64,000 bases of DNA. Source: Candidatus Villigracilis adiacens. Lineage in GTDB: Bacteria > Chloroflexota > Anaerolineae > Anaerolineales > Villigracilaceae. Made by a program: the position numbers and the translations under genes. Location: positions 1 through 64,000 of the forward strand of contig JADJBU010000022.1 in NCBI GenBank assembly GCA_016703605.1. The letters run 5' to 3'. Positions within the stretch are counted from its first letter, which is position 1, and each line of letters starts with the position of its first letter. Below the pieces are notes generated by a model. The model ran no database searches and had not been told where the DNA came from. It was given only the letters and a program-made list of their open reading frames with translations. Below are positions 48,581 through 57,097 of the stretch, one piece after another.

Positions 48581-50371
48581 CTAGGGTACTCCGTTGTTTT
48601 GGGGGATGCTCCTAATCTCACAAGCATCCTGACCTTCATTCCAGCTGCAATTCAGGTTTGCGACACAATGCGCTTCTGTCTTGATCGGAGCACAGACGTT
48701 ATCCACGAACTCGGAGCATTTTACGGTAAGGACGCGGGCAGTGACGCACCCCGTCCCGCTGAGCGCCTCTTCGCGGACCGGAACACACGCCGCCGACCCC
48801 TGGTCGAAGATAAAGCCGGGGGCGCAGCCGGGGGCCGTCCCGCCTGCCGGAGGTTGGCAGCATTGGAAACCATCGTTGTAGGAATATCCCGCAGCGCATC
48901 CGGCATAGGTCTGGCTTGCGAGGGATGCATTATCGATGCCGAAGGGGGCGTTTGTCTCGCCGTTCGGGGGGGCGCACATCCCAGCCAATTCATCGAAGTA
49001 CAAGCCGACCGGGCACGTGCCATCCACAGCCGGACCGACTGCGCAGGATTGCTCGCTTCCGCGCATGACCGTCACGTATCCGATTGGGCAGCCGCCTGCC
49101 GAAGGTTGGGCAAGGATCGGGGTGTAGGAGCAAGCCCCGGTCGCAGGATCGAGCGTATATCCGGCGTCACAGAAAGAGTTCAGGCTGGAGACGTCCGGCT
49201 GGTTCGTACAAGCCGGGTTGCAAACTACGATCTCGTTGGTAGATTCGATGCTGCGCGGTCCCTTGCAGACGAGGGTGCGAATCCCGCCCTCGTTTCTTTC
49301 CTCGCACTGGATGCGTGTGCCGCGTTCCTCCCAGGTTGCCCCAAACGAGACCTGCACCACGCCGTAGCCGTCGCCCTGCTGACAGTATTGGTTGACCTGA
49401 ACCGCCTCTGGAAGTTCGCAGGAGGTGGACGCTTCCACCTGGTTGGCGGGAACGTGCGCGGTCAACTGGCAATAGGGAGCGAAGGGCTGGGGGTTTGCCA
49501 CCGCGCAGCGGAAGCCAATATCGCGCCCGCTGTCGGTTTGTTCGTTATAACGCCGAATGGCGGATGCAACCTGGGTTTCAGATGTTTCGAATGAACTTCC
49601 ACGCACGACCCGGTATGCGCCAGTTGCGGGTCCGGTGGGGTTCTCGGTTGGAGACTGGTTATAGTATGCCGCATCATACATGTCGAATGCCCACTCGAAG
49701 ACATTGCCAGCCATGTCGTACAGCCCAAAGGGACTTTTTCCATCGGCATAAGCATCGACGTTTGTGGTGCGCCCATAACAGTTGCCAAAGTTCAACAAGC
49801 TGCAGGTCGGCTCGGAATTCCCCCACGGATAGGCGTTGCTGTTCGCGCCGCGCGCCGCTTTTTCCCACTGCGCTTCGGTCGGCAGGTTTCCCTGAATCCA
49901 ATTGCAATATGCCTGACTCTGATCCCAGGTGACACCCACGACCGGATGGCTGGCATATTCAGGGTTGGTAAAAACAGGTCCGCCAAGTTCCTGCGACGGC
50001 GCGGAACAAACGCCTGCCTTGACGCATAGTTCGTACATACGGTTGGTCACCTTGGTCTGCTGGATCCAAAATCCATCCAGCGATACCGAGTGCGCAGGCG
50101 CGTCGAAGCCGCCATCCCCCATCGTGAAATTTCCGGCAGGGATATAGATCAAGACGCTGCCGTCGATCCATTTGATCGATTCGCCGCTTTGCGGTCCGCC
50201 AAGCGCGACCGGTGCGGAGGGTTGATCCGGGGTCGCGCTCGCCGCCTCAACGGGCTGGCTGGTTGCTGTCACCACTACGGTGACGATTTCGGGAGTGGGC
50301 GCCGCGCACGAAGCGAGAACGAACACCACCGAAAAACACAGCCCCAGAATCGCATTCCTTGCTTTTTTCAT
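48581..50371 (-). CDS. Secreted lipoprotein with formylglycine-generating-enzyme-like (SUMF1) domain and Cys-rich tail
   Basis: The 596-residue protein has a lipoprotein signal (LASC, Cys22) and a Pro/Thr/Ala linker. A SUMF1/FGE-sulfatase domain (about 65-295) follows: MVYIPAGNFTMG-like start IYIPAGNFTMGDGG, FWIQQTKVTNRMYELCV, HPVVGVTWDQSQAYCNW, LPTEAQWEKAARG, DMAGNVFEWAFD, VVRGSSFE, DIGFRCA. The remaining 300 residues hold over 25 cysteines in repeated short modules (CPVGLYFDELAGMCAPP, CAAGYSYNDGFQCCQPP). In bacteria these domains often act as binding or signalling modules rather than sulfatase activators. It faces the outside. Confidence 0.85.
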   Translation of the reverse strand: MKKARNAILGLCFSVVFVLASCAAPTPEIVTVVVTATSQPVEAASATPDQPSAPVALGGPQSGESIKWIDGSVLIYIPAGNFTMGDGGFDAPAHSVSLDGFWIQQTKVTNRMYELCVKAGVCSAPSQELGGPVFTNPEYASHPVVGVTWDQSQAYCNWIQGNLPTEAQWEKAARGANSNAYPWGNSEPTCSLLNFGNCYGRTTNVDAYADGKSPFGLYDMAGNVFEWAFDMYDAAYYNQSPTENPTGPATGAYRVVRGSSFETSETQVASAIRRYNEQTDSGRDIGFRCAVANPQPFAPYCQLTAHVPANQVEASTSCELPEAVQVNQYCQQGDGYGVVQVSFGATWEERGTRIQCEERNEGGIRTLVCKGPRSIESTNEIVVCNPACTNQPDVSSLNSFCDAGYTLDPATGACSYTPILAQPSAGGCPIGYVTVMRGSEQSCAVGPAVDGTCPVGLYFDELAGMCAPPNGETNAPFGIDNASLASQTYAGCAAGYSYNDGFQCCQPPAGGTAPGCAPGFIFDQGSAACVPVREEALSGTGCVTARVLTVKCSEFVDNVCAPIKTEAHCVANLNCSWNEGQDACEIRSIPQNNGVP

Positions 50372-50427
50372 TCAATCTCCTTTTCTCATGAATCGTGAGA
50401 CTGAATAATTATAATGCAGACAAAAAT

Positions 50428-50455
50428 CCGGGCTGACACGCCCGTGCCAGCCCGG
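50428..50455 (-). terminator. Rho-independent terminator after the acidic lipoprotein
   Basis: CCGGGCTG-A-CACG...CGTG-C-CAGCCCGG forms a strong stem, followed on the minus strand by ATTTTTG. It lies 28 bases after the stop of the 50484 gene. Confidence 0.8.
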
Positions 50456-50483
50456 AAAATTCTTATCCCGCTATCATTTAAAA

Positions 50484-51545
50484 CTACGGTTCGTTACATG
50501 TACATATCGCGGGTCCAACGTAAGTTAAAGGCTCCCGGCATACCAGGTATTGGGGATTGCAGCCTTCCTCGACCTGTTCTTCGCCTGCCGCCTGCCCGGG
50601 CAATGGGCAAAGCCCTGGTTCGCTGCCGGTCGGTTGGAATCCAATTGCCATGCGGCAGGTATTGTCTAGCGCCGAAATCTCCTTAATCGGATAAAAAATA
50701 TCCAGCTCGATCAACGCCGCGCCAGCCTGCTCATGGGTAAAATGATCGCTGAGATCGAATAGCGCCGGATCCAAATTTTCCTCGCCAGCCCATAACCCAG
50801 CAAGGAATCTTTCACTGCCCTTTAACACATCGGTCTTAATGGCTAGCTGGACAACATTTGGTTCTTCTGCCGACACGCGCACCCAAGCCATGTCTGGATC
50901 AGCCCCAATACCATCGCCAAATTCCTGCGATTCAAACCCATCGCTGACCGCTGAATGCTCATCCGTTATGGACGGGCTTTCCCCGCCCACGTCATCGTTG
51001 GCGTCAAACCAGGCGCTCACGCCAGCAGTAGTCCATTCATTCGAAACCGGATTGGACGCGAGAACCAGCCACTCGCCATCGCCATCAATATCAAAGTCAA
51101 TTTCGATACCATATCTCCCCGATAATTCGCGGCTCGACTCGTCGTTTTTCGTCACAATGGAAACATAGATCCAAACATCATCCACATATATCGTTCCCTC
51201 CAAAATATCCAGGTAGGGATAATACTCATCCATCGCCTGCGCATTGAAGGGGCGCTCGAAGCGGGTAAACGTAAATCGGTCGCCGCCCGGCGCGCGGTTA
51301 TCCTCGGCAGTCACCGAAGAATCCTGGTCGCCCACCACGCCGCTCGGCTCTTCAGGAAACTCCCCGGGAACAACCGTATGCTCGACCGTGGCAGTCGGCT
51401 CGATAGTTGGTTCGGCGGCGGCTTCACTCGTTGCCGGGGCGTCGGCCTCCACAACAACAGGTTCGGTCGCCGTTCCCGATGCCGTCCCGCAGGCAAGCGT
51501 CACAATGACAAGACTTGCAAGAAATAAATACGCTTTACTTTTCAT
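50484..51545 (-). CDS. Secreted acidic lipoprotein, unknown function
   Basis: The 353-residue protein has a signal peptide with lipobox LACG (Cys19), a Thr/Glu/Pro/Ala linker to about residue 60, and an acidic beta-rich domain. The motif YGIEIDFDIDGDGEWLV looks like a calcium-binding Asp-rich loop within a carbohydrate- or DOMON-like sandwich. The tail has six cysteines (CNPQYLVCREPL, CTCNEP). No family is assigned. It is flanked by its own terminator and is likely mono-cistronic. Confidence 0.7.
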   Translation of the reverse strand: MKSKAYLFLASLVIVTLACGTASGTATEPVVVEADAPATSEAAAEPTIEPTATVEHTVVPGEFPEEPSGVVGDQDSSVTAEDNRAPGGDRFTFTRFERPFNAQAMDEYYPYLDILEGTIYVDDVWIYVSIVTKNDESSRELSGRYGIEIDFDIDGDGEWLVLASNPVSNEWTTAGVSAWFDANDDVGGESPSITDEHSAVSDGFESQEFGDGIGADPDMAWVRVSAEEPNVVQLAIKTDVLKGSERFLAGLWAGEENLDPALFDLSDHFTHEQAGAALIELDIFYPIKEISALDNTCRMAIGFQPTGSEPGLCPLPGQAAGEEQVEEGCNPQYLVCREPLTYVGPAICTCNEP

Positions 51546-51609
51546 TTTCTCTCTCCTTTGTCATTGTCAGTATATTTCGATTTCAAAAAAACTCCATAAG
51601 ACATAGGTC

Positions 51610-53592
51610 TTATCTCGCGCCGCGAATCTCCTCCACCGCGCCGGGGTTGACCAGCGACGACGTATCGCCCAAATCCTGCCCCAAATACGCCGAACGGATC
51701 ATCCTGCGCATCACCTTCGCGTTGCGCGTCTTCGGCAGGTCGTTCACAAACAGGATCGCCTTCGGCGCAAGCGGCTTGCCCATTTCAGCCACAACCATCT
51801 CATGCAATTCCCGACGAAGAGCCCCGGTTCCCTCCACGCCGGGAGCGGTCACAGCGAAAAGGACCAGTTCGCTCCCCTTGACCTCATGCGGCACGCCGAT
51901 CGCCGCCGCCTCCACAATGGATTCGTGCCGCACAAGAATCGACTCCACCTCAGCCGGACCCAGCCGCTTCCCCGCGATCTTGATCGTATCGTCCGAACGT
52001 CCCAGGATGTACCACAACCCATCATTGTCAATGGCGGCAAAATCGCCATGCGCCCAAACGTTTTCCCAGCGCGACCAGTACGTATCCAAATAGCGCTGCC
52101 TGTCCTTCCAAAACCCGCGGGTCATCCCGATCCACGGCGACCTGATGACCAGCTCGCCAACCGCGTTGCGCACAGGGTTCCCATTCTCATCCACCACATC
52201 CGCATCCATGCCGGGGCAGGCGGCGGAGAACGCGCACGGCTTGAGCGGCAGGAGCGGATTCCCCATCACGATCCCGCCGCTGATCTCCGTCCCGCCCGAA
52301 TAGTTGATGATGGGAATCTTCGAACCGCCGACCTTTTCAAACAGCCACATCCACGGGTCCGGGTTCCATGGCTCACCCGTCGAGGCAAAGCATTTCAACG
52401 AAGACAGATCGCGCGCCTTAAAATGCCCGTCTCCATGCGGAATGAGAGACCGGATCAAAGTCGGCGACACCCCCATCTGGTTGACCTTGTGCCTCTCCGC
52501 CAACTCCCACAAACGAGCCGGGGATGGGAAATCCGGCGCGCCATCGTAAAGGAACATCGTCGCGCCGAGAATCAAACTGCCGAACACCAGCCACGGACCC
52601 ATCATCCAGCCCATATCCGTCATCCAATAAATAACATCGCCGCGATGCGCATCCGTCCCAAACGCCATATCCTGCGCCGCCTTAACCGGGAATCCGCAAT
52701 GCGTGTGCAGTGCGCCCTTCGGTTTGCCCGTGGTGCCGGAAGTGTAAATGATCATCAATGGGTCTTCAGCAGAGGTCTTTTCGGTCTCGCAAACATCGCT
52801 CTGAGGATCAACCAACTCATGCCACCATAAATCTCTTTCCTCTTTCATCTTTATATTTTGCCCCGTTCGTTTGAGCACGATCATATGTTTCAGGGTGGGG
52901 ATATTTTCCGCCGCCTCATCCGCAATGGATTTCATCTCGACCGCCCTGCCGCGCCGAAAGGCGCCATCTGCCGCAAACAATGCCTTGGCGTCGGCGTCCG
53001 CCATGCGCGAAACGATAGCGCCCGCCCCATACCCGGAGAACAAAGGCAGGATGATGCCCCCGATCTTGGCAATTGCCAGCAGGGCAATCACGATCTCCGG
53101 CGTCATCGGCATGAACAAACCAACCGCATCGCCCTTGCCCAGCCCTAGTGAACGCAGGGCATTTGCGGCTTTGTTCACCTCCTTGAATAACTCATCATAG
53201 GTCAGCGATTTGCCCGCCCCCTCCTCCCCTTCCCAAATCACCGCTTTCTGCCTTCCGCTTTCTGCCCCTTGCCTTCCTGCATCCTCCTTCATCCTCACTC
53301 GTTTATCCACACAGTTATGGACGATATTCATCCTGCCGTCCACGCACCATCGCGGAAACTGGTTTCCCCCGCCAAGATCGACCGCGCTCGAATAAGGTTC
53401 ATAAAACTCAATATCCAGAAATTTCAAAACCGCGTCTGTAAACCATGCAATGTCCGCAGTGGACTTCTTCATCAATTCATCGAACCCAGCAATGCCGCGC
53501 AGGCGCATAAAGCGCGTGAGGTTCGCCTCTTCGATTTGCCCCGGCGAGGGACGCCAGACGATCTCACCGCCAAAAGTGAATTGCTCGGTCAT
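51610..53592 (-). CDS. AMP-forming acyl-CoA synthetase, acetyl/acetoacetyl-CoA synthetase-like
   Basis: The 660-residue enzyme activates a carboxylic acid to its CoA thioester via acyl-AMP. It has an ACAS N-terminal segment, the ATP loop YTSGTTGKPKGALHTH, the GGTEISGG motif, YILGRSDDTIKIAGKRLGPAEVES and the C-terminal catalytic lysine region LPKTRNAKVMRR. ATG 53592 follows GAGGAGAG. Within residues about 104-120 a heptad-repeat segment (53243-53277) inserts DAGRQGAESGRQKA in frame. The exact acid is not clear; the length is close to acetoacetyl-CoA synthetase. Confidence 0.87.
   Translation of the reverse strand: MTEQFTFGGEIVWRPSPGQIEEANLTRFMRLRGIAGFDELMKKSTADIAWFTDAVLKFLDIEFYEPYSSAVDLGGGNQFPRWCVDGRMNIVHNCVDKRVRMKEDAGRQGAESGRQKAVIWEGEEGAGKSLTYDELFKEVNKAANALRSLGLGKGDAVGLFMPMTPEIVIALLAIAKIGGIILPLFSGYGAGAIVSRMADADAKALFAADGAFRRGRAVEMKSIADEAAENIPTLKHMIVLKRTGQNIKMKEERDLWWHELVDPQSDVCETEKTSAEDPLMIIYTSGTTGKPKGALHTHCGFPVKAAQDMAFGTDAHRGDVIYWMTDMGWMMGPWLVFGSLILGATMFLYDGAPDFPSPARLWELAERHKVNQMGVSPTLIRSLIPHGDGHFKARDLSSLKCFASTGEPWNPDPWMWLFEKVGGSKIPIINYSGGTEISGGIVMGNPLLPLKPCAFSAACPGMDADVVDENGNPVRNAVGELVIRSPWIGMTRGFWKDRQRYLDTYWSRWENVWAHGDFAAIDNDGLWYILGRSDDTIKIAGKRLGPAEVESILVRHESIVEAAAIGVPHEVKGSELVLFAVTAPGVEGTGALRRELHEMVVAEMGKPLAPKAILFVNDLPKTRNAKVMRRMIRSAYLGQDLGDTSSLVNPGAVEEIRGAR
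53243..53277. repeat. Heptanucleotide repeat inside the acyl-CoA synthetase gene
   Basis: GCTTTCT, GCCTTCC, GCTTTCT, GCCCCTT and GCCTTCC (reverse complement of RGAARGC heptads) run for 35 bases and match the family at 31346-31418. They encode a polar insert between two conserved parts of the enzyme. Confidence 0.7.
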
Positions 53593-53710
53593 GGATACTC
53601 TCCTCTTTAAGTGATGAAACGATTCTAACCTCAAGGCAGAATGAACACAATGCGTTTTTACATTCAGTCAAATAGTACGAATGGCTTGCGGTGAAGCAAG
53701 TCGCAGGGCG

Positions 53711-53716
53711 TATAAT
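53711..53716 (+). promoter_or_regulatory. -10 box TATAAT of the zinc-ribbon gene pair
   Basis: TATAATCCCG lies 31 bases before ATG 53748, with CGGAGGATG as ribosome site between. No convincing -35 box. Confidence 0.4.
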
Positions 53717-53747
53717 CCCGCCATCGTCAATCGGAGGATGATCCCCA

Positions 53748-54275
53748 ATGCCCGAAAACACCATGAACCTGAAATTGATCAAATGCCCCAGCTGCGGCGG
53801 ACCCATCGACCCGCCCGGCGGGGAAAGCGCTATCAGATGCCCCTACTGCGGAAGTTCCGTGGTCATCCCGGAAAGCCTGAGGAAACCCGCCGCGCCATCC
53901 AACCAGTCCCCTTCTTCCAACCTGTTTGGGGATGTCGACGCGAACTCCCTGCTCGGTTACAGCGCGCAATGGTCGCAGGTGGTCCAACTCGCCCAGCAGG
54001 GACGGAAGGAGGAAGCGGTTCAGAAATACATGAGCTTCTCCCCCGTCAATGAAACGGATGCGCAGCGGACGGTGGAAGGGCTGGCGCTATCGCAAGTCTA
54101 TGACGTCAGCGCCTACACAGCCAGCATCGCGCCCATGGTGGCAAGTTACACCGACACGGCCAAGAAGATCACCGCCTGGTCGTTTGGGTTCAGCTGCCTG
54201 ATCACCGGCTTCATCATGCTCATGGTGCTGCTTATCGTCGGCGGAACCCTCTGGGCAGTCTTCAATTCATTCTAA
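53748..54275 (+). CDS. Zinc-ribbon membrane protein
   Basis: The 175-residue protein has two CxxC pairs at the N-terminus (CPSCGGP, CPYCGSSVVIPESL) forming a zinc ribbon, a middle helical region, and one C-terminal membrane span (GFSCLITGFIMLMVLLIVGGTLW). The ribbon would face the cytoplasm. The next gene encodes a shorter version of the same design, suggesting duplication. Function unknown. Confidence 0.75.
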   Translation: MPENTMNLKLIKCPSCGGPIDPPGGESAIRCPYCGSSVVIPESLRKPAAPSNQSPSSNLFGDVDANSLLGYSAQWSQVVQLAQQGRKEEAVQKYMSFSPVNETDAQRTVEGLALSQVYDVSAYTASIAPMVASYTDTAKKITAWSFGFSCLITGFIMLMVLLIVGGTLWAVFNSF

Positions 54276-54284
54276 TTCGACCCC

Positions 54285-54644
54285 ATGGAAGAAACGCTTC
54301 TCTGCCCATCTTGTGGCGGACCCAACGACCCCGTCCCCGGAGCCAGCCGGATGCCCTGCGCCTACTGCGGCGCGAACCTGACCATCCCAAAGAAACTACA
54401 AAAAACGGCGAAACCGGCGGCGGCGAAAAAAACGTCCACGGTCAAACCGCTGCCAAGTCTTGAAAAGGACGCGCCCGACCTCCTCCGCAAAGCGCAGCCG
54501 GTTGTCGTTAAAGCCTGGAACACCTATGTATACTGGACGTGGTTTCGCCGCCTGCTGCCCGGCTGCCTGATCGTTTTGCTCATCGGCCTTTTTGCCTGCC
54601 TGGCATTGGGCGCCCTGCCAATTGTTTTTGGGTTACTCGGCTAA
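54285..54644 (+). CDS. Second zinc-ribbon membrane protein
   Basis: The 119-residue protein repeats the design of its upstream neighbour: CPSCGGPNDPVPGASRMPCAYCGANLTIPKKL, a Lys/Ala linker and a C-terminal span (LPGCLIVLLIGLFACLALGALPIVFGLL). It begins nine bases after the previous stop. Its end overlaps the convergent F420-like gene by 12 bases. Confidence 0.75.
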   Translation: MEETLLCPSCGGPNDPVPGASRMPCAYCGANLTIPKKLQKTAKPAAAKKTSTVKPLPSLEKDAPDLLRKAQPVVVKAWNTYVYWTWFRRLLPGCLIVLLIGLFACLALGALPIVFGLLG

Positions 54645-55055
54645 CTTAAACCTCAGGAACAGACGGTCTCCGGCAGTCCGCGCAATATCCCCGCTATCGG
54701 GCTTGTTCGCATTCATGCGAATACCCATCGGCTTTGCGGCCTGGGGGACGTGGCGCAGGTATTCATACATCCGCGCCTCAACTGCCCTTTCATCCGTTTC
54801 GGTTTCGGCAAAAGCCTGGACCGTTTTGCGTTTCAAGAACAAACCCACCGGCGCGCCGCCCTGCAAATTCCGCCACCATATGCGTTCGCGGCTGGTGATG
54901 ACCCAAAGATACTCCCCCTCCACATAATACCCAACCGGCATGGTATAAGTCCTGCCGGTCTTGCGCCCGGTGACGGTGATCAGCATCATGCCGCCGCTCA
55001 ACATGCCGTGAAAGGGCGAACGAAGCGCCCAGCTCATAAAATCGTTTCCGTTCAT
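54633..55055 (-). CDS. Nitroreductase/deazaflavin (F420)-dependent family protein
   Basis: The 140-residue protein has the split-barrel signature of the DDN/DUF385 family: LITVTGRKTGRTYTMPVGYYVEGEYLWVITSRERIWWRNLQGG. Members bind F420 or quinones. It is convergent with the zinc-ribbon gene and stands alone on this strand. Whether this organism makes F420 is not shown in the window. Confidence 0.8.
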   Translation of the reverse strand: MNGNDFMSWALRSPFHGMLSGGMMLITVTGRKTGRTYTMPVGYYVEGEYLWVITSRERIWWRNLQGGAPVGLFLKRKTVQAFAETETDERAVEARMYEYLRHVPQAAKPMGIRMNANKPDSGDIARTAGDRLFLRFKLAE

Positions 55056-55129
55056 TCCATTACTCCTTGATACGCCGACACTTTACCCGAATCTGCGCCA
55101 CCTGGTCAGTGTCAAAAATCACTTCGCGC

Positions 55130-55135
55130 TATAAT
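55130..55135 (+). promoter_or_regulatory. -10 box TATAAT of upp
   Basis: GCTATAATTCG lies 28 bases before the upp ATG, matching the box before scpA and close to that before the PLP enzyme gene. No clear -35 box. Confidence 0.45.
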
Positions 55136-55163
55136 TCGAAGAAATCCCTGCCGGAGAATCCCC

Positions 55164-55790
55164 ATGTCCAACGTCTACGAATCGAAGCACCCCCTGATCG
55201 CCCATAAACTCTCGCGCCTGCGGGACAAAAATACCGAGCCAAAAAAATTCCGCGAACTGGTGCGCGAGATCGCCGGGCTGCTCGCCTACGAAGCCACCGC
55301 CGACCTCGCCACCTCCCCCGTCGAGATCCAAACCCCGCTTGCCAAAATGCAGGCACAACAGCTTAAAGAAAAAATCGGGCTTGTCCCCATCCTGCGCGCC
55401 GGGCTTGGCATGGTGGAAGGCATCTGGGAACTCATGCCAAGCGCCGAAGTCTGGCACATCGGCTTGTACCGCGACGAAAAGACTCTCAAGCCCGTTGAAT
55501 ACTACAACAAACTTCCCATCGAGCCGCGAGTCGCCGTCTGCCTGATCCTTGACCCCATGCTTGCCACAGGTGGTTCCGCCACAGCCACCGCCGAAGTTCT
55601 AAAAAAATGGGGCGTGACCAAGATCAAATTCGTCGGTCTCATTGCCGCGCCCGAGGGCATCAGGGCAATGCAAACCGCCCACCCGGATATCGACATTTAC
55701 ATTGCCGCCGTCGACAAAAAACTAAACGAACACGCCTATATCGTGCCAGGCTTGGGCGATGCCGGAGACCGGCAGTTTGGAACGGGATAG
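55164..55790 (+). CDS. upp: Uracil phosphoribosyltransferase
   Basis: The 208-residue enzyme converts uracil and PRPP to UMP. It has HPLIAHKLSRLRDKNTEPKKFRELV at the N-terminus, LVPILRAGLGMVEG, the PRPP loop LDPMLATGGSATATAEVL and the uracil-binding C-terminus YIVPGLGDAGDRQFGT. Length and motifs are standard. It has its own -10 box and is followed by nine-base tandem repeats. Confidence 0.96.
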   Translation: MSNVYESKHPLIAHKLSRLRDKNTEPKKFRELVREIAGLLAYEATADLATSPVEIQTPLAKMQAQQLKEKIGLVPILRAGLGMVEGIWELMPSAEVWHIGLYRDEKTLKPVEYYNKLPIEPRVAVCLILDPMLATGGSATATAEVLKKWGVTKIKFVGLIAAPEGIRAMQTAHPDIDIYIAAVDKKLNEHAYIVPGLGDAGDRQFGTG

Positions 55791-55800
55791 GGGTTTTAAA

Positions 55801-55836
55801 CACAAAGTACACGAAGTACACAAAGTACACAAAGGG
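55801..55836. repeat. Four nine-base tandem repeats after upp
   Basis: CACAAAGTA, CACGAAGTA, CACAAAGTA and CACAAAGGG run head to tail, followed by GTCTTCGTGACC...CTTCGTGTTCAAAG, which can pair with them. Non-coding; it fills most of the gap to the DUF1801 gene. Confidence 0.75.
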
Positions 55837-55904
55837 TTAAAAGTCTGTCTTCGTGACCATTGCGCCCTTCGTGTTCAAAGCCTTTTCCGGTTTAGGAGAT
55901 TAAT

Positions 55905-56321
55905 ATGGCAGAACTGAAGACGAAAAAGAACGAAGCAAGCGTTGAGAAATTCCTGAACGCCATAAAAGACGGGCAAACCCGCAAAGATTGCTTTGAGATC
56001 GCCAAAATGATGCAGCAGTCCACCAAAGCCGCGCCGAAGATGTGGGGCGCGAGCATCGTCGGCTTTGGGGAATACCATTACAAATACGCCAGCGGGCGCG
56101 AAGGCGACTGGATGCTGACCGGCTTCTCGCCGCGCAAACAGAATCTCACGCTTTACATCATGGCGGGCTTCGACCGTTACGATGAATTGCTGAAAAAATT
56201 GGGAAAATTTTCCACGGGCAAATCCTGCCTGTATATCAAAAAACTGGCGGACGTGGACAGGAAAGTCTTAAAAGAACTCGTCAGCGAATCGGTAAAAGTC
56301 ATGAAGCAGCCCGCCAAATGA
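55905..56321 (+). CDS. DUF1801 (YdhG/frataxin-like fold) protein
   Basis: The 138-residue protein matches DUF1801: VEKFLNAIKDGQTRKDCFEIAKMMQQSTKAAPKMWGASIVGFGEYHYKYASGREGDWMLTGFSPRKQNLTLYIM. Some relatives act as iron-binding chaperones; no function is proven here. TTTAGGAG precedes the ATG. It overlaps the methyltransferase gene by four bases (ATGA). Confidence 0.87.
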   Translation: MAELKTKKNEASVEKFLNAIKDGQTRKDCFEIAKMMQQSTKAAPKMWGASIVGFGEYHYKYASGREGDWMLTGFSPRKQNLTLYIMAGFDRYDELLKKLGKFSTGKSCLYIKKLADVDRKVLKELVSESVKVMKQPAK

Positions 56322-57097
56322 GCCTGCAAAAAGACCCGGAGGGTTTTGAGATCAAAGCCCTCCATCGATTTATCGACTTCAAAGGGAAACGCGTCCTTGA
56401 AGTTGGATGCGGCGAAGGGCGGCTGACATGGAAGTATGCCCCCGCCTCACACCTGACGATTGGAATTGACCCTGACCATTCGGCATTGCGCATCGCCCGC
56501 GCCGACTCTCCCAACCGCCAGAAAATTCATTTCGCCGGGGCGAGCGCGAAACACATTCCCATTGCAAAAGAAAAATTCGACATCGCCATCCTCGCCTGGT
56601 CGCTCTGATGAATGGAGCATGAGAGCATGGTCCATGCTCTGCATGAAATCCACCGGGTTCTCAAGCCGGGCGGCGCCCTGATCGACCTGCGCCCCGTGGA
56701 GGAGAACTGGTCTGTGGAGGTGGCCTCTTCAGCGGGGTACGAGACGGCCGGCAGGCTTGGCGACCTGCCCGCCGGCGTCGCCGACGACAAAGCCGCCTTC
56801 AAAGCCATGCGCGAAGTCGAATCGTTCGGCTGGTTCTCAAAAGAACGCGGCGAAGATTTCAGCTTCCATTATTACTGGGACACGCCCGCCGAAATGAAGG
56901 AATTCATCGACGAGGAATGGGAAGACTTCGAAAAAATGGACGACGACCTTTACCGAAAGGTCTGCTCCTTGTGGGCATCCGCCAATGCCGATGCCCGCGT
57001 CCGGGTCCGCGTAAAAATGTGGGCAGCGCTATGGATAAAAAATAACACTGCCGGTTCATCTTTCCGGCATGGTCTTGAAACAACATCTACGCTATAA
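56318..57097 (+). CDS. Class I SAM-dependent methyltransferase, candidate selenoprotein with tandem in-frame UGA-UGA
   Basis: One frame from ATG 56318 to TAA 57095-57097 (259 codons) is broken only by TGA-TGA at 56606-56611, codons 97-98. Before it lie motif I (VLEVGCGEGRLTW), GIDPDHSALRIARA and KFDIAILAWSL; directly after it MEHESMVHALHEIHRVLKPGG continues the normal methyltransferase core. Without read-through, the Rossmann domain is cut in the middle. No frameshift is needed. A hairpin fitting the bacterial SECIS model begins 11 bases after the second UGA. The tail is acidic (DEEWEDFEKMDDDLYRK). It is translationally coupled to DUF1801. The methyl acceptor is unknown; a Sec-Sec or Cys-like pair near the active site would suit a soft metal or metalloid. 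Confidence 0.75.
56622..56640 (+). promoter_or_regulatory. Candidate bacterial SECIS hairpin of the methyltransferase gene
   Basis: AGAGCAT-GGTCC-ATGCTCT makes a seven-base perfect stem with loop GGUCC. The loop starts 17 bases after the second UGA and 20 after the first, and opens with G, as the bacterial SECIS model requires. The GGUC of the loop recalls the fdhF SECIS loop. Confidence 0.7.

Noticed and set aside
56606..56617. ATG 56612 as the start of a separate gene
   Set aside because: It lacks a ribosome site, and the downstream part begins in the middle of a conserved methyltransferase strand-helix unit, so it could not fold alone.
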